NCBI GenBank assembly: GCA_024509875.1
Contig: JAMPIV010016258.1
Coordinates: forward strand, 124,001-188,000
Direction: 5' to 3'
DNA length: 64,000 bases
From: Oreohelix idahoensis
Taxonomy: Eukaryota; Mollusca; Gastropoda; Stylommatophora; Oreohelicidae
The notes under the pieces were generated by a model. The model was given only the letters and a program-made list of their open reading frames with translations, searched no databases and had not been told where the DNA came from. This document shows positions 1-25,344 of this stretch, one piece after another. Within the stretch, counting starts at the first letter, position 1, and each line of letters opens with the position of its first letter. The position numbers were made by a program, and so were the translations under genes.

Positions 1-112
1 ATTGACAACTAGTACTGGTGACAGGAAGTTGTGGAGAGACATGATCATCTACGCCACCAGGCATGGTACTTGAAGAAGAAGAAGACGAAGAAGAAGATGA
101 CTGAAGCACGAA
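1..112 (+). mobile_element. Non-LTR retrotransposon 3' end with (GAA)n tail
   Basis: Reads as a reverse-transcriptase C-terminal tail (GDRKLWRDMI) followed by a stop and GAAGAAGAAG. A near-identical end occurs at 42738-42815, which makes it a dispersed repeat. It is cut by the window start. Confidence 0.55.
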
Positions 113-669
113 GCAACATCGTTTCGAACTTTTGCTTCGAGAAGCTAGCTCTCTGACCACTCGGGAACTCTGTCAACTGTATAGATAAAGTAGATTACAG
201 ATATGGGAAAGTAATTTACTTGGCAACCATGCATTCATAAATTAAATAAATTTTAATCGAGAACCTCTTCTAGTGTTCTTGTATCACTGATTGAGAACCA
301 CTGCTTGACATAACCTGACACATATTTGTTGCTTAGGTTCAAAGTTCTTGGTGTAATCTCATGTCTTTAAAATTTGTTTATTAGGTTAACTCTCCGGGTC
401 TCTATGTACTTATGTTTGATAGTGATAAAATGTTATGACCCGTACTCTTGAGGTAAGTGATTTGTCACGGCGTGTTATATCATTGCTGAGACACAGATAT
501 GGAAGTACTGTAAAAATTCTTATGAACGGATTAACAGGAAAAGTGGGTGGTGCAGTAATGTCGATTGTCCGGTACTTACTTTCGAATTATATATAATTTT
601 TATTACCCCGACGCCAGTGGCAATAAAGACTTCTCGTGTCTGTGGCCTCCACCTAGCGACCGCTTCGCT
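113..669. other. Unassigned AT-rich intergenic stretch
   Basis: No coding, RNA or repeat signal recognised. Confidence 0.3.
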
Positions 670-1320
670 AATTCTTCTTCTTCTGCTTTCACCCTCAGAC
701 TCTAATAAAGGCAGTAGTCAAGGTTCCTGACATCTCCAACAGTTTCGTGGAGAGAGATGGGTTGTTGCCATATTTGCCATTCCGTTTACTGCTGTAAGTT
801 GGGCCGGACTGAAGCAGATGTTCGGTTGTCATGGGGCTGGTGTCACAGGAGCAGAGATCTGTTGGACCAATGCTGTACTTGTGATATAGATGATACGTCA
901 ACCTATTATGACAGTGCATAAGTGGAAAATGATAACCTGGTCTCGCCTAGATAGCTGGTGATAGGCATTATCTTGTATGTGACCTGTGTGTTCTCTGTCC
1001 CACGAGGACGAATATGGCTTTTAGGAGTAGTCCTATTTAGGAACCATATAATTTAAATACGTTTACAGTTGTTTTAGCCATTTCATAAGTTGTCTTTATA
1101 TCGTTTTGTTGCAGGGTTCCCCCTTCTTTAGCAAGTTTATCTACCTCTTCCTTGCCTGGAATGTTGCAATTGGCAGGTATCCATTGACTGTGCACTTGTT
1201 GAAGCATTTGTCCAGGCTTTCAATAGAGTTAATCAGATCTTTCAATCCTTTAGCATGGTGGCTTTTCAGGGCTGTTATTACTGAGAGGGCTTCGCTAATT
1301 AACAGTCAAGAACGGTAATT
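670..1320 (-). mobile_element. Jockey-like non-LTR retrotransposon 3' end (RNase H and C terminus), decayed
   Basis: Read on the - strand, 1320-1113 gives a broken RNase H end (QWIP and later DKLAKEG). Then 919-695 gives the zinc-like C-terminal tail (CHNRLTYHLYHKY, TEHLLQ) ending LTTAFIRV and a stop. The tail is GAAGAAGAAG at ~672-685. The order fits one 5'-truncated, frameshifted copy. Relatives of the last segment lie at 30130-30350 and 50100-50215. Confidence 0.65.
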
Positions 1321-1724
1321 TTACATTATTATCATTGCGGACCAAACTTACGGCACCTACAGATTTTGTCCGTTATTTCCGAAATGTATACGTAAGAGGT
1401 CCTTTCATAAGAGGTTTTACAGCTGACCGAAATAAAGGTTTTTTTTTCCTTGTTTAAAAAAAGAAAAAGAAAGGAATATGTACTCTGAATATGAGTTAGA
1501 AATGAGAACGGGTGTGTTGCGTAATTTAACAAGGGGCGTTGGTACACATGCAATACCAGTTTAGAGTCTATAGGTTAAATTTAAAGATTTGCAGACGACG
1601 GTGTAACAGGTAGGTCGTTTTATAATTATGGTAAAATTACCTATTGTCTTAACAAAGAGAACCTGTAAAAGACTGGATCACATTTCTGTTTGAGTAACTA
1701 CTGTTACTAATATTATTAGTAGAA
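1321..1724. other. Unassigned intergenic stretch
   Basis: AT-rich with an A/G-rich run near 1455. No feature recognised. Confidence 0.3.
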
Positions 1725-1850
1725 AATAAAGTGCCATAGTAGATGATGCCGTAAGGGTGTGAAGTGTTAGAGACTTCACTATACTAGTTACAGATTGTTT
1801 ATGAAGTGGGGTGACTAGTTTCCTACTTTGTTGCCTTTGCATTTCTTATT
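1725..1850 (-). mobile_element. SINE family C fragment just upstream of the NAT16-like start
   Basis: Contains GAAGTGTTAGAGACTTCAC and downstream sequence shared with the family C copies at 31895-32140 and 52660-52815. It lacks the tRNA-like head. It lies ~80-200 bp before the ATG, so it may be in the promoter or 5' UTR. Confidence 0.55.
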
Positions 1851-1926
1851 ACTATTAGAGATCTTGCAAGCCGAAGTTAACAAACAGCTGTGCTAAGTTC
1901 CATCAGAGGATATCGGAAATTTCAAG

Positions 1927-14803
<12,877 letters not shown>

Positions 14804-14984
14804 CATGTGGCAAGTTTTGTTAATTTTGTGGATACTTTAGTCTGAGGTTAATATCTGTATTTTTATCAATATTTTTTTTTTCTTCGAAATTATTTGTGAC
14901 GATGTATCATTACATTGCTGTAAACGGAAGTTTTCACGTAATTTATGTAGGCGGAATCCTTGCATGCTATAAATATTTCTCATT

Positions 14985-15635
14985 ATTGTATGGGAGAACA
15001 GGTCCTGGAGCAGGTCGACCACTTTAAATATCTCGAAGCTATTATAGACCGAAAGGGAGGCATCAAAGAAGAGTTGGCCACTCGAAAAGCAGCAGCTAGG
15101 AGACTTTTTCAGGCCATAAATCAAGGATTCCTCAGCAAAAGAGAGGTTGGTAAGAAAACAAAGATGGCTGTATACCGCTCCACCTATGTCCCAGTCTTGA
15201 CATATGGATGCGAGTCATGGGCAATGACTACAACCCATAAAAGCCAGATCCAAACCTCAGAAATGAGGTATCTGAGGAAGGTGGTTGAAGTAACAATAAG
15301 AGACGTGGTCCGCAACCAGACGATACGTCAAGGCCTAAAATGCCACCCCCTGCAGACCCAAGTAGAACAGTCCCAACTAAGATGGTTTGGCCATGTCTGC
15401 AGAATGGGAGAAGATCGGCTACCACGACAAGCATGGGCAACAAAGAGCCAGGGATCCAGACCCCCAGGACGACCCAGAGTCAGCTGGGAGGACAACATTA
15501 GACAATCTTTGAAGAACCGAGGACTAGAATGGAACCAGGCCAGGAGGAAGACAGCCGATAGGATAGTCTGGCGCTCTCTCTTCCAAACCTCTACACCTCA
15601 CGGTAGAAGGGGAACGACTAAGTAAGTAAGTAAGT
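14985..15635 (+). mobile_element. LINE (TAAG-tail family), RT thumb and C terminus
   Basis: An open frame to 15625 encodes HFKYLEAIIDRKGGIKEELATR..., TYGCESWAMTTTHK and PPGRPRVSWEDNIRQSL, ending HGRRGTTK and a (TAAG)n tail. The catalytic domain is absent (5' truncation). The longest relative is at 44075-45025. It lies ~180 bp past the NAT16-like stop. Confidence 0.85.
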
Positions 15636-15639
15636 ATGG

Positions 15640-16730
15640 TGTAGAAAATATGGACAATGAACAAGCACTGGAAAAAAAAGAATTGAGGCCTTTCAGATGT
15701 TTATTTATAGAAGAATGGGGCACGTCTCATAGAAAGGGAAGAAAATTAAAAAAGAGGTTCTAGAAAACCTAGGAACTAAAAGAAAATTATTGAAGGAGAT
15801 AACAATTAGACAGCCAAAATATTTTGGTTATGTGAAACAACATGACACCTTACTGAAGACCTTAAAAGAAGGAAGAGTTGAAGGCAAGCGGACAAGAGGA
15901 AGACAGCGCTATAAGTGAGAAGATAACATCAAGAGAAAGGCGGGAAAGAATCTATCAGAGTGCACCATCAAAACAAGAGATGGACATGAAAGAACCTATC
16001 AGAGTGCACCATCAAAACAAGAGATGGACATGAAAGAACCTATCAGAGTGCACCATCAAGACAAGAGATGGACATGAAAGAACCTATCAGAGTGCACCAT
16101 CAAGACAAGAGATGAACATGAAAGAACGTATCAGAGTGCACCATCAAGACAAGAGATAGGCATGAAAAAACCTATCAGAGTGCACCATCAAGACAAGAGA
16201 TGAACATGAAAGAACCTATCAGAGTGCACCATCAAGACAAGAGATAGGCATGAAAGAACCTGTCAGAGTGCACCATCAAGACAAGAGATGGACATGAAAG
16301 AACCTATCAGAGTGCACCATCAAGACAAGAGATAGGCATGAAAAAACCTATCAGAGTGCACCATCAAGACAAGAGATGAACATGAAAGAACCTATCAGAG
16401 TGCACTATCAAGACAAGAGATAGGCATGAAAGAACCTATCAGAGTGCACCATCAAGACAAGAGATGGACATGAAAGAACCTATCAGAGTGCACCATCAAG
16501 ACAAGAGATGGACATCAAGGAACCTATCAGAGTGCACCATCAAGACAAGAGATAGGCATGAAAAAACCTATCAGAGTGCACCATCAAGACAAGAGATGAA
16601 CATGAAAGAACCTATCAGAGTGCACCATCAAGACAAGAGACAGAAGGCGTTGGAGATACATTGCAGAAGGCCTTCAATGTGGAGATGGCCGGCTGCAATG
16701 AAAAATCAGATCCAATGTAAAAATCTGATT
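15640..16730 (+). mobile_element. Decayed LINE C-terminal region hosting a 44-bp minisatellite
   Basis: Sequence at 15640-15945 reads as a broken RT C terminus (GKRTRGRQR then a stop where the relative has W, then EDNIKR). It is followed by the array and by a closing piece (GACAGAAGGCGTTGGAGAT). The inverted relative at 40815-41045 has the same parts with only ~2 units. Confidence 0.65.
15948..16640 (+). repeat. 44-bp minisatellite, ~15 copies
   Basis: The unit is CCTATCAGAGTGCACCATCA + AGACAAGAGATGGACATGAA + AGAA, with GGACATG, GAACATG and TAGGCATG variants in mixed order. It arises from the LINE segment encoding LSECTIKTRD. Confidence 0.9.
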
Positions 16731-16899
16731 CTTTAACTCGAATATCAAAGGCTGGCTGTCCTATATTGTATGGCCCTGAAAAGAATGGAAAACACCAAAA
16801 ACAACAAGCAAGAAGTGTCAAGCTTTCATAAATGGGCGTTTGCTTAGAATAGAAAGATTAGACTTTGGCAAGATCACCAATGTAGAACTGACGACAAGA

Positions 16900-17175
16900 A
16901 CCCGGCAAATGTCAGTGAAATAAGAGAGGTGAAGAAGGCCCTGGAGATGGATAGGACACGCATTGAGGAAGCCTGTTGGCAGCTTTACTAGGCGGTATAT
17001 GTTCTAGAATGCACAGGTTAAGAGAAATAGCGGAAGAGAAAAAAAAATACATGAAAAAGAGAATTGGAGACAAGCATGAAATGAATAAAGAAACAGCGTA
17101 AAAATCTTGAACGGATGGCACAGGACAGGAAGACTTGGCATGAAGTAACTGAAGGACTGTGGGGAGCTTAAATGT
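16900..17175 (+). mobile_element. LINE family A 3' end
   Basis: Reads WRWIGHALRKPVGSFTRR, then LERMAQDRKTWHE and EGLWGA before a stop: a non-LTR RT C-terminal tail, decayed. It is the sense copy of the end seen antisense at 8055, 26370, 31750, 36300 and 48530. Confidence 0.65.
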
Positions 17176-17321
17176 GATGATTGATAATAATGGTGTTGAT
17201 ATAGAGCCTGAAGTTTATACAGACCGAACTAATTAAGGAGACACATACAATGTTAGTTTTATGCCTGGAAGTGTTGAGTGAGAGAAAAATAACATTATCC
17301 CCTGAGTTTAATAATTAATTT

Positions 17322-17828
17322 TTAAGACATGTTGCACCCTAGTCTCTCGTAGCGCCGCAAGAGGGTTTCTACAAGCTCCTTGTAATTGCCAGCCTTATTG
17401 TTTCCTAGAAAGTTTGTGGCCACTTGCTGGAAAGCATTCCAAACTAACTTTTCATCACCTGTGAGGATATCATCACAACACTGATCTCGGAAGAGCTGAC
17501 AGAGCTGACGTATCTGTGGACCGACAAATACACCTTCCTTGATTGTGGCCTCACTAAGCCTTGGAAATTTATCACGAAGGTATACAAATCTTGCCCCATT
17601 TCGATCCATGACCTTTACCAAATTCTTCATTAGTCCAAGTTTGATGTGGAGAGGAGGGAGCAAAACTCTTGTGGGATTCTACAAGTGGTTCGTTAAGTAC
17701 ATTCTTTTTCCCCGGTTCAAGTGATTGTCGTTGAAGCCCATCCTTTTTCTTGTAATGGGAAGTCGTGGCATGGCCTTCCCACAGACAGAGGAAACTGCGA
17801 AACTTTGTGTAACCCTGCTGCAGTCCCA
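17322..17828 (-). pseudogene. Transposon-associated repeated protein family, C-terminal half
   Basis: Two overlapping - strand frames (17829-17572 and 17663-17322) encode FRSFLCLWEGHATTSHY, then PPLHIKLGLMKNLVKVMD, GVFVGPQIRQL, NFLGNNKAGNYKELVE and LGCNMS. I recognise this as a widely multiplied, mobile-element-associated invertebrate family of unknown biochemical function. The N-terminal half lies at 20504-21053, separated by a ~2.7-kb insertion. A frame change near 17600-17660 and missing downstream sequence make it a pseudogene. Confidence 0.6.
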
Positions 17829-20503
17829 TGTCACGAAGTGGATTTAAGTTTTAGAGTTTGTCCGAGTGTATAGACAAGACACTAGTATGAGGAAGACTGA
17901 GAAGATAGATTTTGTATGAGAAATGACAGTGATTGTGGAAAGGTGAGACATAGCTTCGAGGGTGAGAACCGAGATTGACTCTCCCTCGCCACTCGCGACT
18001 TATTAAAGAGCTAAAGACTCACCACCTCTGATTACCATATAGGAGATAAGGTTTAACTAAAGACCACAGACACCACTATACAGACAACATATAGGTACAG
18101 TATAGTTATAGAGACTGATCCAGTATACAGTTTATAGTTTATTTACACAATCAAATAAATTACACATCAAAATAAATAACGTGCGATGGTCGCACACCTG
18201 AAAAAGAACCAAGACAATTAAACCGACATATAAGTATAACCCAACCCTTTAATCCACTCTCTCAACCTGTATGGGAAAGAAAAAAAGGAATTAAGTTTTC
18301 ACACCCTGTACTTGGTGGGGTCTCGAAGTACGAGCCACCACCCCTAACTATATAATATAATATATTAATAATTATTAACTCTAACACCACTGTCTGTCTG
18401 CAGACGTAACTCAATATCTACACTCTATGAATACACTATCTGATGTCCTACACTGCTAACCACTGCTTCATAAGCACTGATCCACTAAATGACCTTTTTC
18501 AGTGATATCTCAGAGGCTGTCCTTTCTATCTGCCTCTATAACCTCTCTCTCTCTCCCCTCCGTTTCTGCTCAGTGTCTACCTCCTTGTTCTGCTGTCTCC
18601 GTTCAGTGTGACCCTATCTCTGACACTGCTGATGACTTCTGAAATAATGACTAGGTACTTGACTTAGGATGTAGAGGCTTCACTGCTGACGAGCTTTATT
18701 TCACCTACCCGGGTACTCAGAAATTGGGTTTAGGGCCGTCGGTTTTATTATGACCGAATTTAAACGACAACACCAGGCCACGCGCCTTTGTTTCGGTGTG
18801 TGAATATGAAAGGAATTTGTTCCGACCCTATCTTCCTGCAAAGGAATTGGTCGCTCTTCTTTGATCCTTAGCCGCCGACCGTCAAAGCAGTCAGTGGCCA
18901 TCACGCCTAGTGGCGTCTTGTAGGGCAACAACAAATTGATTCCACTTTGCTCGGTCGGTGGCCATCCTTCGTACAGTGCCCCCAACTCTGGTTCATTCTT
19001 TGCATCTCAGCCTCCACAGTCCTCCGCCAAATCAAGTTCTCCCCTAAATCAATACAGCTCACCTCCCCAAGCTACGCACAGCGATAATCAAAATATTTAT
19101 CCCCCAAAAGTCAGCCTACCATACACTTCCCTTCTCTTCACTCTACCCCGTTTCAAAGTGAACATCGGTCTGGTAAGAAACCACCCAGACACGGGCTGAC
19201 CTAATCTGTTACGTTACTCTAGCCTCAGTGTCATAACATTTCATACACTGAGAGAAAACTCCTGTACTAAAATACTTTCTACCCTGACCCTTGATGCTCA
19301 TCACATCACGTGATATAAAAACTAGGAAAGATTAACTCCCGTCTCAGTAATATTAATTACATCTCTATGTAATAAAAAAAATTCCCGTATCAGAAATATA
19401 AATTACATCTCCTACCATCCAACTGCATTACCAAAATAGCACAACTAAATTAAAACCCAACTAAATAAAATACACAACTAAGCTCGCGTATATATACTCT
19501 TGTAAATTATCAGAATAAAATACTCAATGAAATAAAATACGTAAATACGCTCTCGGACATATACACTTGTAAATTATCATAATTAAATTGCGTTAGGCAC
19601 AACTAACTACTACATATTCCCGAGCACCGGTTTATCTTAGCGCTTAACCTTACACAATGAATATCGCAGAAAGCCTGTACACATATCGGAGATACGTCTA
19701 CTTATTCACCGAAACTATGTAGGCGCCTTCTAGTATTATTATAAGATAGCAATTGATGGCACTTACGTTTTATAAAATTAAATTCAACTCTCCGAAGAAA
19801 AACTTACGTTATCGTGCTAAGACTCTATGAAGAAACGAATTTTAAATACGGCGCTAATTAAAATATGGACATACCCAATTACCAAATATCTCTAGCTTGA
19901 GCAAGCGGTAATGACGTTGATTTCACGGCTGTAATTTCTGGAGACAAAGAGACCCGCTAATGACTATACGCTGGTATATATCATAGAAAAACCCACTCTA
20001 TAACCCACGCCCTACGTCATCGCTTGGCGTCCCTCTCAAACCAATAATCTCGCTGCATTTTAATAAAGTTTGACCCCGGCCAATCATAATTGTAAACAAC
20101 TATGACTCCTGTTATCACACCAATCGCTAAGAAATGGTCTCTCCCACGCGAGAAGAATTATCTAACGTTAGATCATCTACTCCCGCTTGCGTTCCCCAAA
20201 ATAACTTTGGTTGGTTCAAGCGTTAATTCTACATACCTGGGTAGTGCTTTCTAACCGCCATCTCTCGTTTACGCGGGTAGGTGCCGGGTTTTCTTGACCT
20301 TTCCCAGTCCGAAAATTTACCCCTCCTAATAATACTCAAGCGCCTAATACAATAAAATGACCGCGATTATTTAACAAAAGAAAATCAGACTACGTGAACG
20401 CAATTACTTCAGGGAAAAGAAGACTGGTGCTGAAAACCGTAAATAATACATGGAGAAGAAGAATGGGGCCTCTTGAAAAATAAAATCACAGTACAGCATC
20501 ACA
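17829..20503. mobile_element. Probable solo LTR (~2.67 kb) inserted in the transposon-associated family
   Basis: It splits one coding sequence between the codons for ...LM and GLQQG. On the + strand it begins TGTCACGAAG, ends GCATCACA, and has AATAAA ~25 bp before the end. The flanks CCCAT and CTCAT could be a 5-bp duplication with one change. No gag or pol reading was seen inside. An antisense LINE end lies inside at ~18840-18960. An unrelated insertion is possible. Confidence 0.45.
18750..18960 (-). mobile_element. Non-LTR 3' end of the GCGTGATGGCC type, antisense
   Basis: The reverse complement carries KTPLGVMATDCFDGRRLRI, the end also found at 26700-26918 and 43210-43375. The (GAA)n tail is weak here. 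Confidence 0.55.
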
Positions 20504-21053
20504 CCTCATCAAGATGGCAATGACCTTCAGGTCACCACAAATCTGCCACTTATACTTGTCATAGTTGGTGTGTAATAGTTGTTTCATGTTGTTGTACGTT
20601 TCTTTCATGTGGACTGCATACCCGAGTGGAACAGATGGTAAAACGTTACCATTATAGAGCAGCACAGCTTTTAAGCTCAACTTGGACGAATCAATGAACA
20701 GCCTCCAATCGTCGTCTTTGTAGTTGATGTGTAGTGCTGCCAACAGACCCACTTTATCAACGCAAGCAATGAGGTTATCTGTCATTTTGAAATATGGAAG
20801 CCGATCTTTTTGCCGAGCACGAAACACAGACACGTGCACATTCTCTTCTAGAAGATTCCATTGCTGCAGTCTGGACCCCAACAGCTTTGCTTTATTTGTT
20901 GACAATTCCAGATCTCTCACTAGATCATTCAATTCACTCTGGGTAATTTTATGTGGCTGTGCAGACTCTTCAATAGGCAAGAAATCAGGATATCTTGATG
21001 TAGATGCTTTCACATGTGACGGATGTCCACTGGTCATTCACGAGGCATCTTGA
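20504..21053 (-). pseudogene. Transposon-associated repeated protein family, N-terminal half
   Basis: The - strand frame encodes SELNDLVRDLELSTNKAKLL, GSRLQQWNLL, DDDWRLFIDSSKLSLKAVLL, HMKETYNNMKQLL and WQICGDLKVIAIL, matching the same family as 17322-17828 and collinear with it. The frame then runs into inserted sequence. Function unknown; the wide multiplication of the family suggests mobile-element origin. Confidence 0.6.
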
Positions 21054-22475
21054 ACGACACGTCTGCACTCACACAATCCACAACACAAATGATGACAAGG
21101 AGGAAATGTGGTTGCAATGATTGCTACATATTGCGTCATCCAATTGGCGCTCAAGGCTATCCGTCTCGTGGGAAATCACGCGACAGGGTTATAGAAAAGA
21201 AAAGGACTGGGTCATTCGCGTCGGGAAGGTGAAGCCACCAGCTCCCCCCCCCCATTCCAGGATCTTGAAAACTAGAGCTAATTCGCAATTTTCAAGTTCA
21301 TATTCGTGATCAGCATGTCCAAATTAGTTAACAATAGTTACTTTTGTCTCGGATAAATTTTGGTTGTTGTCCAGTGTAATCTATCCCACGGCAGCCCATT
21401 TCTACCGGGTGGAAACCATTTACATCATCGTCATTTTTAAAGGTCTTCAGCTGGTTCGAGCCAAGCTTTCCTGTTTTGTACCATCCATTCAAGGTCTTTG
21501 CATGTCTATCCATTTGAAGACGGTCTCCAGTTCTCGTCTCCACATGTTTTCAATCTCCCCCTATTTCTCGTAACCAGAGGTTACCATTTGTATACGTAAA
21601 CAAACTTTAATAATGCTGGAGGATCTATCTTCATCGTGTCTGTCACGGCGCTATTTCGCAGTGCATCTTTTGTACGAAAGCAAGCCGGGCGAAGCCGGGG
21701 CTTCCCGAACTGGTGTGTTATGTGACCACCGGAAGTCGGGGGGAAAAGGCGCAAAGTTAGTTAGTCAGATACTAGCCGTGGTCCGAGTAGGACGGATATT
21801 TTCCCTTTGTCAGCAAGTTTGCTGTGTGGTTCATTGTATGGACTATTATGTAAGTGCTTGCCATGTTTCGGGCCTGATTGGTAATTATGTGGTAATTCTA
21901 TAGCAGTGTAGTGTCTAGTGGGTATTATCTTCAGGCCGTAGATTATAAGTTGTCAATGATTTGGAGTGTATCATTGTCGTAGTTTTACCGCTCAAGGTGA
22001 GCGATATTCATTGCAGCGTTTTTCAGTATACTTCGCACTGTCATGTATGATGCTGATGTTTAAGCTGCTAAGGCAAAGCTATAGTGGTATTTCATTATTG
22101 TATTTCATGTGTATATTGGCCGTGTGAGGCCTTGTTGTAGTGTGCATATGATTAAAGGGAAGTTCATGTAAAGGTGTTTATTTCTTATTGTCAGCCATTG
22201 TTGTGTGGTCAGACGAACCGTTATGTATGATTATAAATCCACATTGCAGTGGTGCAACACGGTGGAGTGTTATCCACGGTAAGTGTTCTTGACAGTGTCA
22301 CTAGCATCAACATTGTTATCTTTCTCATTCTCAAGCAAAAGAGAAAAGAACACGCCTAAAAGAGCACCAGACAAAAAAAACAAAACAAAAAAAACAAGCA
22401 GCTAAGGCTATCACTTGAAAGGCGTATCATCCCCATAGTCAGTTATGACGCCTGCAGGAGGCAATGACATACTCT
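21054..22475. other. Unassigned intergenic stretch
   Basis: Contains a family A-like antisense end at ~21460-21545 (CCATCCATTCAAGGTCTTTG) and an imperfect inverted repeat CGGGCGAAGCCGGGGCTTCC at ~21687. No gene recognised. Confidence 0.35.
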
Positions 22476-22499
22476 CATAACGTTACTGTGTTATAGATT

Positions 22500-24680
22500 A
22501 TTGATTTTAGAAAATATAAGTTCATTTGTTACGTGATTTAATTATATTCTGTAAACGGTTACATTTGTGTTTTCCTTAAATATAAGTTATGTTTGTTACA
22601 TTTGTGTTATCCTTAAATATAAGGCATGTTTGTTACATTTGTGATAGATTGTGTTTTCCTTAAATATAAGGCATGTATGTTACATTTGTGTTGTCCTTAA
22701 ATATAAGTTGTTTGTTACATTTGTGTTATCCTTAAATATAATGCATGTTTGTTACATTTGTGTTTTTCTTAAATATAAGTTCTGTTTGTTACATTTGTGA
22801 TAATTGTGTTTTCATTAAATATAAGTTATGTTTGTTAAATTTGTGTTGTCCTTAAATATAAGTTATATTTGTTACTTTTGTGTTGTCCTTAAATATAAGT
22901 TCTGTTTTTACATTTGTGTTATCCTTAAATATAATGCATGTTTGTTACATTTGTGTTTTCCTTAAATATAAGTTATGTTTGTTACATTTGTGATAATTGT
23001 GTTTTCCTTAAATATAAGTTATGTTTGTTACATTTGTGTTTTCATTAAATATAAGTTATGTTTGTTACATTTGTGTTTTCCTTAAATATAAGTTATGTTT
23101 GTTACATTTGTATTTTCCTTAAATATAAGTTATGTTTGTTACATTTGTGTTATCCTTAAATATAAGGCATGTTTATTACATTTGTGATAGATTGTGTTTT
23201 CCTTAAATATAAGGCATGTATGTTACATTTGTGTTGTCCTTAAATATAAGTTGTTTGTTACATTTGTGTTATCCTTAAATATAATGCATGTTTGTTACAT
23301 TTGTGTTTTTCTTAAATATAAGTTCTGTTTGTTACATTTGTGATAATTGTGTTTTCATTAAATATAAGTTATGTTTGTTACATTTGTGTTTTCATTAAAT
23401 ATAAGTTATGTTTGTTACATTTGTGTTTTCCTTAAATATAAGTTATGTTTGTTACATTTGTGTTTTCCTTAAATATAAGGCATGTTTGTTACATTTGTGT
23501 TATCCTTAAATATAAGGCATGTTTGTTACATTTGTGATAGATTGTGTTTTCCTTAAATATAAGGCATGTATTTTACATTTGTATTGTCCTTAAATATAAG
23601 TTATGTTTGTTACATTTGTGTTTTCCTTAAATATAAGTTATGTTTGTTACATTTGTATTTTCCTTAAATATAAGTTATGTTTGTTACATTTGTGTTATCC
23701 TTAAATATAAGGCATGTTTGTTACATTTGTGATAGATTGTGTTTTCCTTAAATATAAGGCATGTATGTTACATTTGTATTGTCCTTAAATATAAGTTATG
23801 TTTGTTACATTTGTGTTTTCCTTAAATATAAGTTATGTTTGTTACATTTGTATTTTCCTTAAATATAAGTTATGTTTGTTACATTTGTGTTATCCTTAAA
23901 TATAAGGCATGTTTGTTACATTTGTGATAGATTGTGTTTTCCTTAAATGTAAGGCATGTATGTTACATTTGTGTTGTCCTTAAATATAAGTTCTGTTTGT
24001 TACATTTGTGTTATCCTTAAATATAACGCATGTTTGTTACATTTGTGTTTTTCTTAAATGTAAGTTCTGTTTGTTACATTTGTGATAATTGTGTTTTCCT
24101 TAAATATAAGTTATGTTTGTTAAATTTGTGTTGTCCTTAAATATAAGTTATATTTGTTACTTTTGTGTTATCCTTAAATATAAGTTATGTTTATTACATT
24201 TGTGTTTTCCTTAAATATAAGTTATGTTTTTTTACATTTGTGTTTTCCTTAAATATAAGTTATGTTTGTTACATTTGTGTTATACTTAAATATAAGCTAT
24301 GATTGTTACATTTGTGGTAATTGTGTTATCTTTAAATATAAGTTATGTTTGTTAAATTTGTGATAGATTGTGTTATCTTTAAATATAAGTTATGTTAGTT
24401 ACACTTGTGATAGATTGTGTTACCTTTAAATATAAGTTATGTTAGTTACACATGTGATAGATTGTGTTATCCTTAAATATAAGTTATGATTGTTACATTT
24501 GTGATAGATTGTGTTATCTTTAAATGTAAGACATGTATGTTTTATGTGCGATAGATTGTGTTATCTTTAAATATAAGACATACCTGTTATGTTTGTGATA
24601 GATTGTGTTATTTAAATATAAGACATGTCCATTATATTTGTGATAGATTGTATTATCATTTTTTTATAGAATGTTATTTA
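22500..24680 (+). repeat. 37-bp AT-rich minisatellite with higher-order structure, ~55 copies
   Basis: The unit is TTCCTTAAATATAAGTTATG + TTTGTTACATTTGTGTT. Longer units carry GTGATAGATTGTG or GTGATAATTGTG. A composite block with AAGGCATGTTT and GATAGATTG recurs near 22620, 23165, 23514, 23708 and 23901. Right-end units are more diverged. Confidence 0.93.
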
Positions 24681-24776
24681 AATAATAGACTCGTCTGTCG
24701 AATTTGTGATAGATTGGGCTATCTTTAAATAGAATGGAATATATCATTATTTGAATACAAGGCAGGCATATGCAGC

Positions 24777-24778
<2 letters not shown>

Positions 24779-24815
<37 letters not shown>
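24779..24815 (+). repeat. (GA)n microsatellite
   Basis: About 17 GA units. Confidence 0.95.
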
Positions 24816-24817
<2 letters not shown>

Positions 24818-25340
24818 CGCGAGGAGACAGAGAGACAAACAAACAGATGTTTACATACAGGAACGCATGTAGTTTGAAACAGTTCCCAAACTTTTGCACA
24901 ATGTGAAAACAAAATCAACTAAGACCAACAATAAAAAAAAAATAATAGTATTATATTTTAATTTAAACTGACAAAGTACACCAAGTGTCTCAGGACTGTA
25001 AATGTACACGATAGCTGAAATTAGCCGTTCACAGTTAATCAGTTTAAGATGCTGTCAGTAACTGTACAGACGCCAGTTATTTTGCCACACCAAATATGAT
25101 AAATTAAGTATAATATTTAGAAAAGAACTGACCAGATAATTTGCAATACAGCGAAACACAAAAGGTAGGGTTAATAAACACAGGTAATGTATTAGGACAA
25201 TGGACAAAGGATTGGCGTACGTTACGACCGCAAAGTCTTCGTAAAAAATGCAGAGAAAAGAAAGTGAAAAGTAAGAATAATGCATTAATGAAAAATTTAT
25301 GAATATGTTACGAGCCGTAAATGGAACACGATATAGTCGC
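24816..25340. other. Unassigned AT-rich stretch
   Basis: No feature recognised. Confidence 0.3.
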
Positions 25341-25344
25341 TTCT

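Noticed and set aside
21687..21710. GC-rich inverted repeat as a terminator or transposon end
   Set aside because: Short and imperfect, with no matching partner found nearby.
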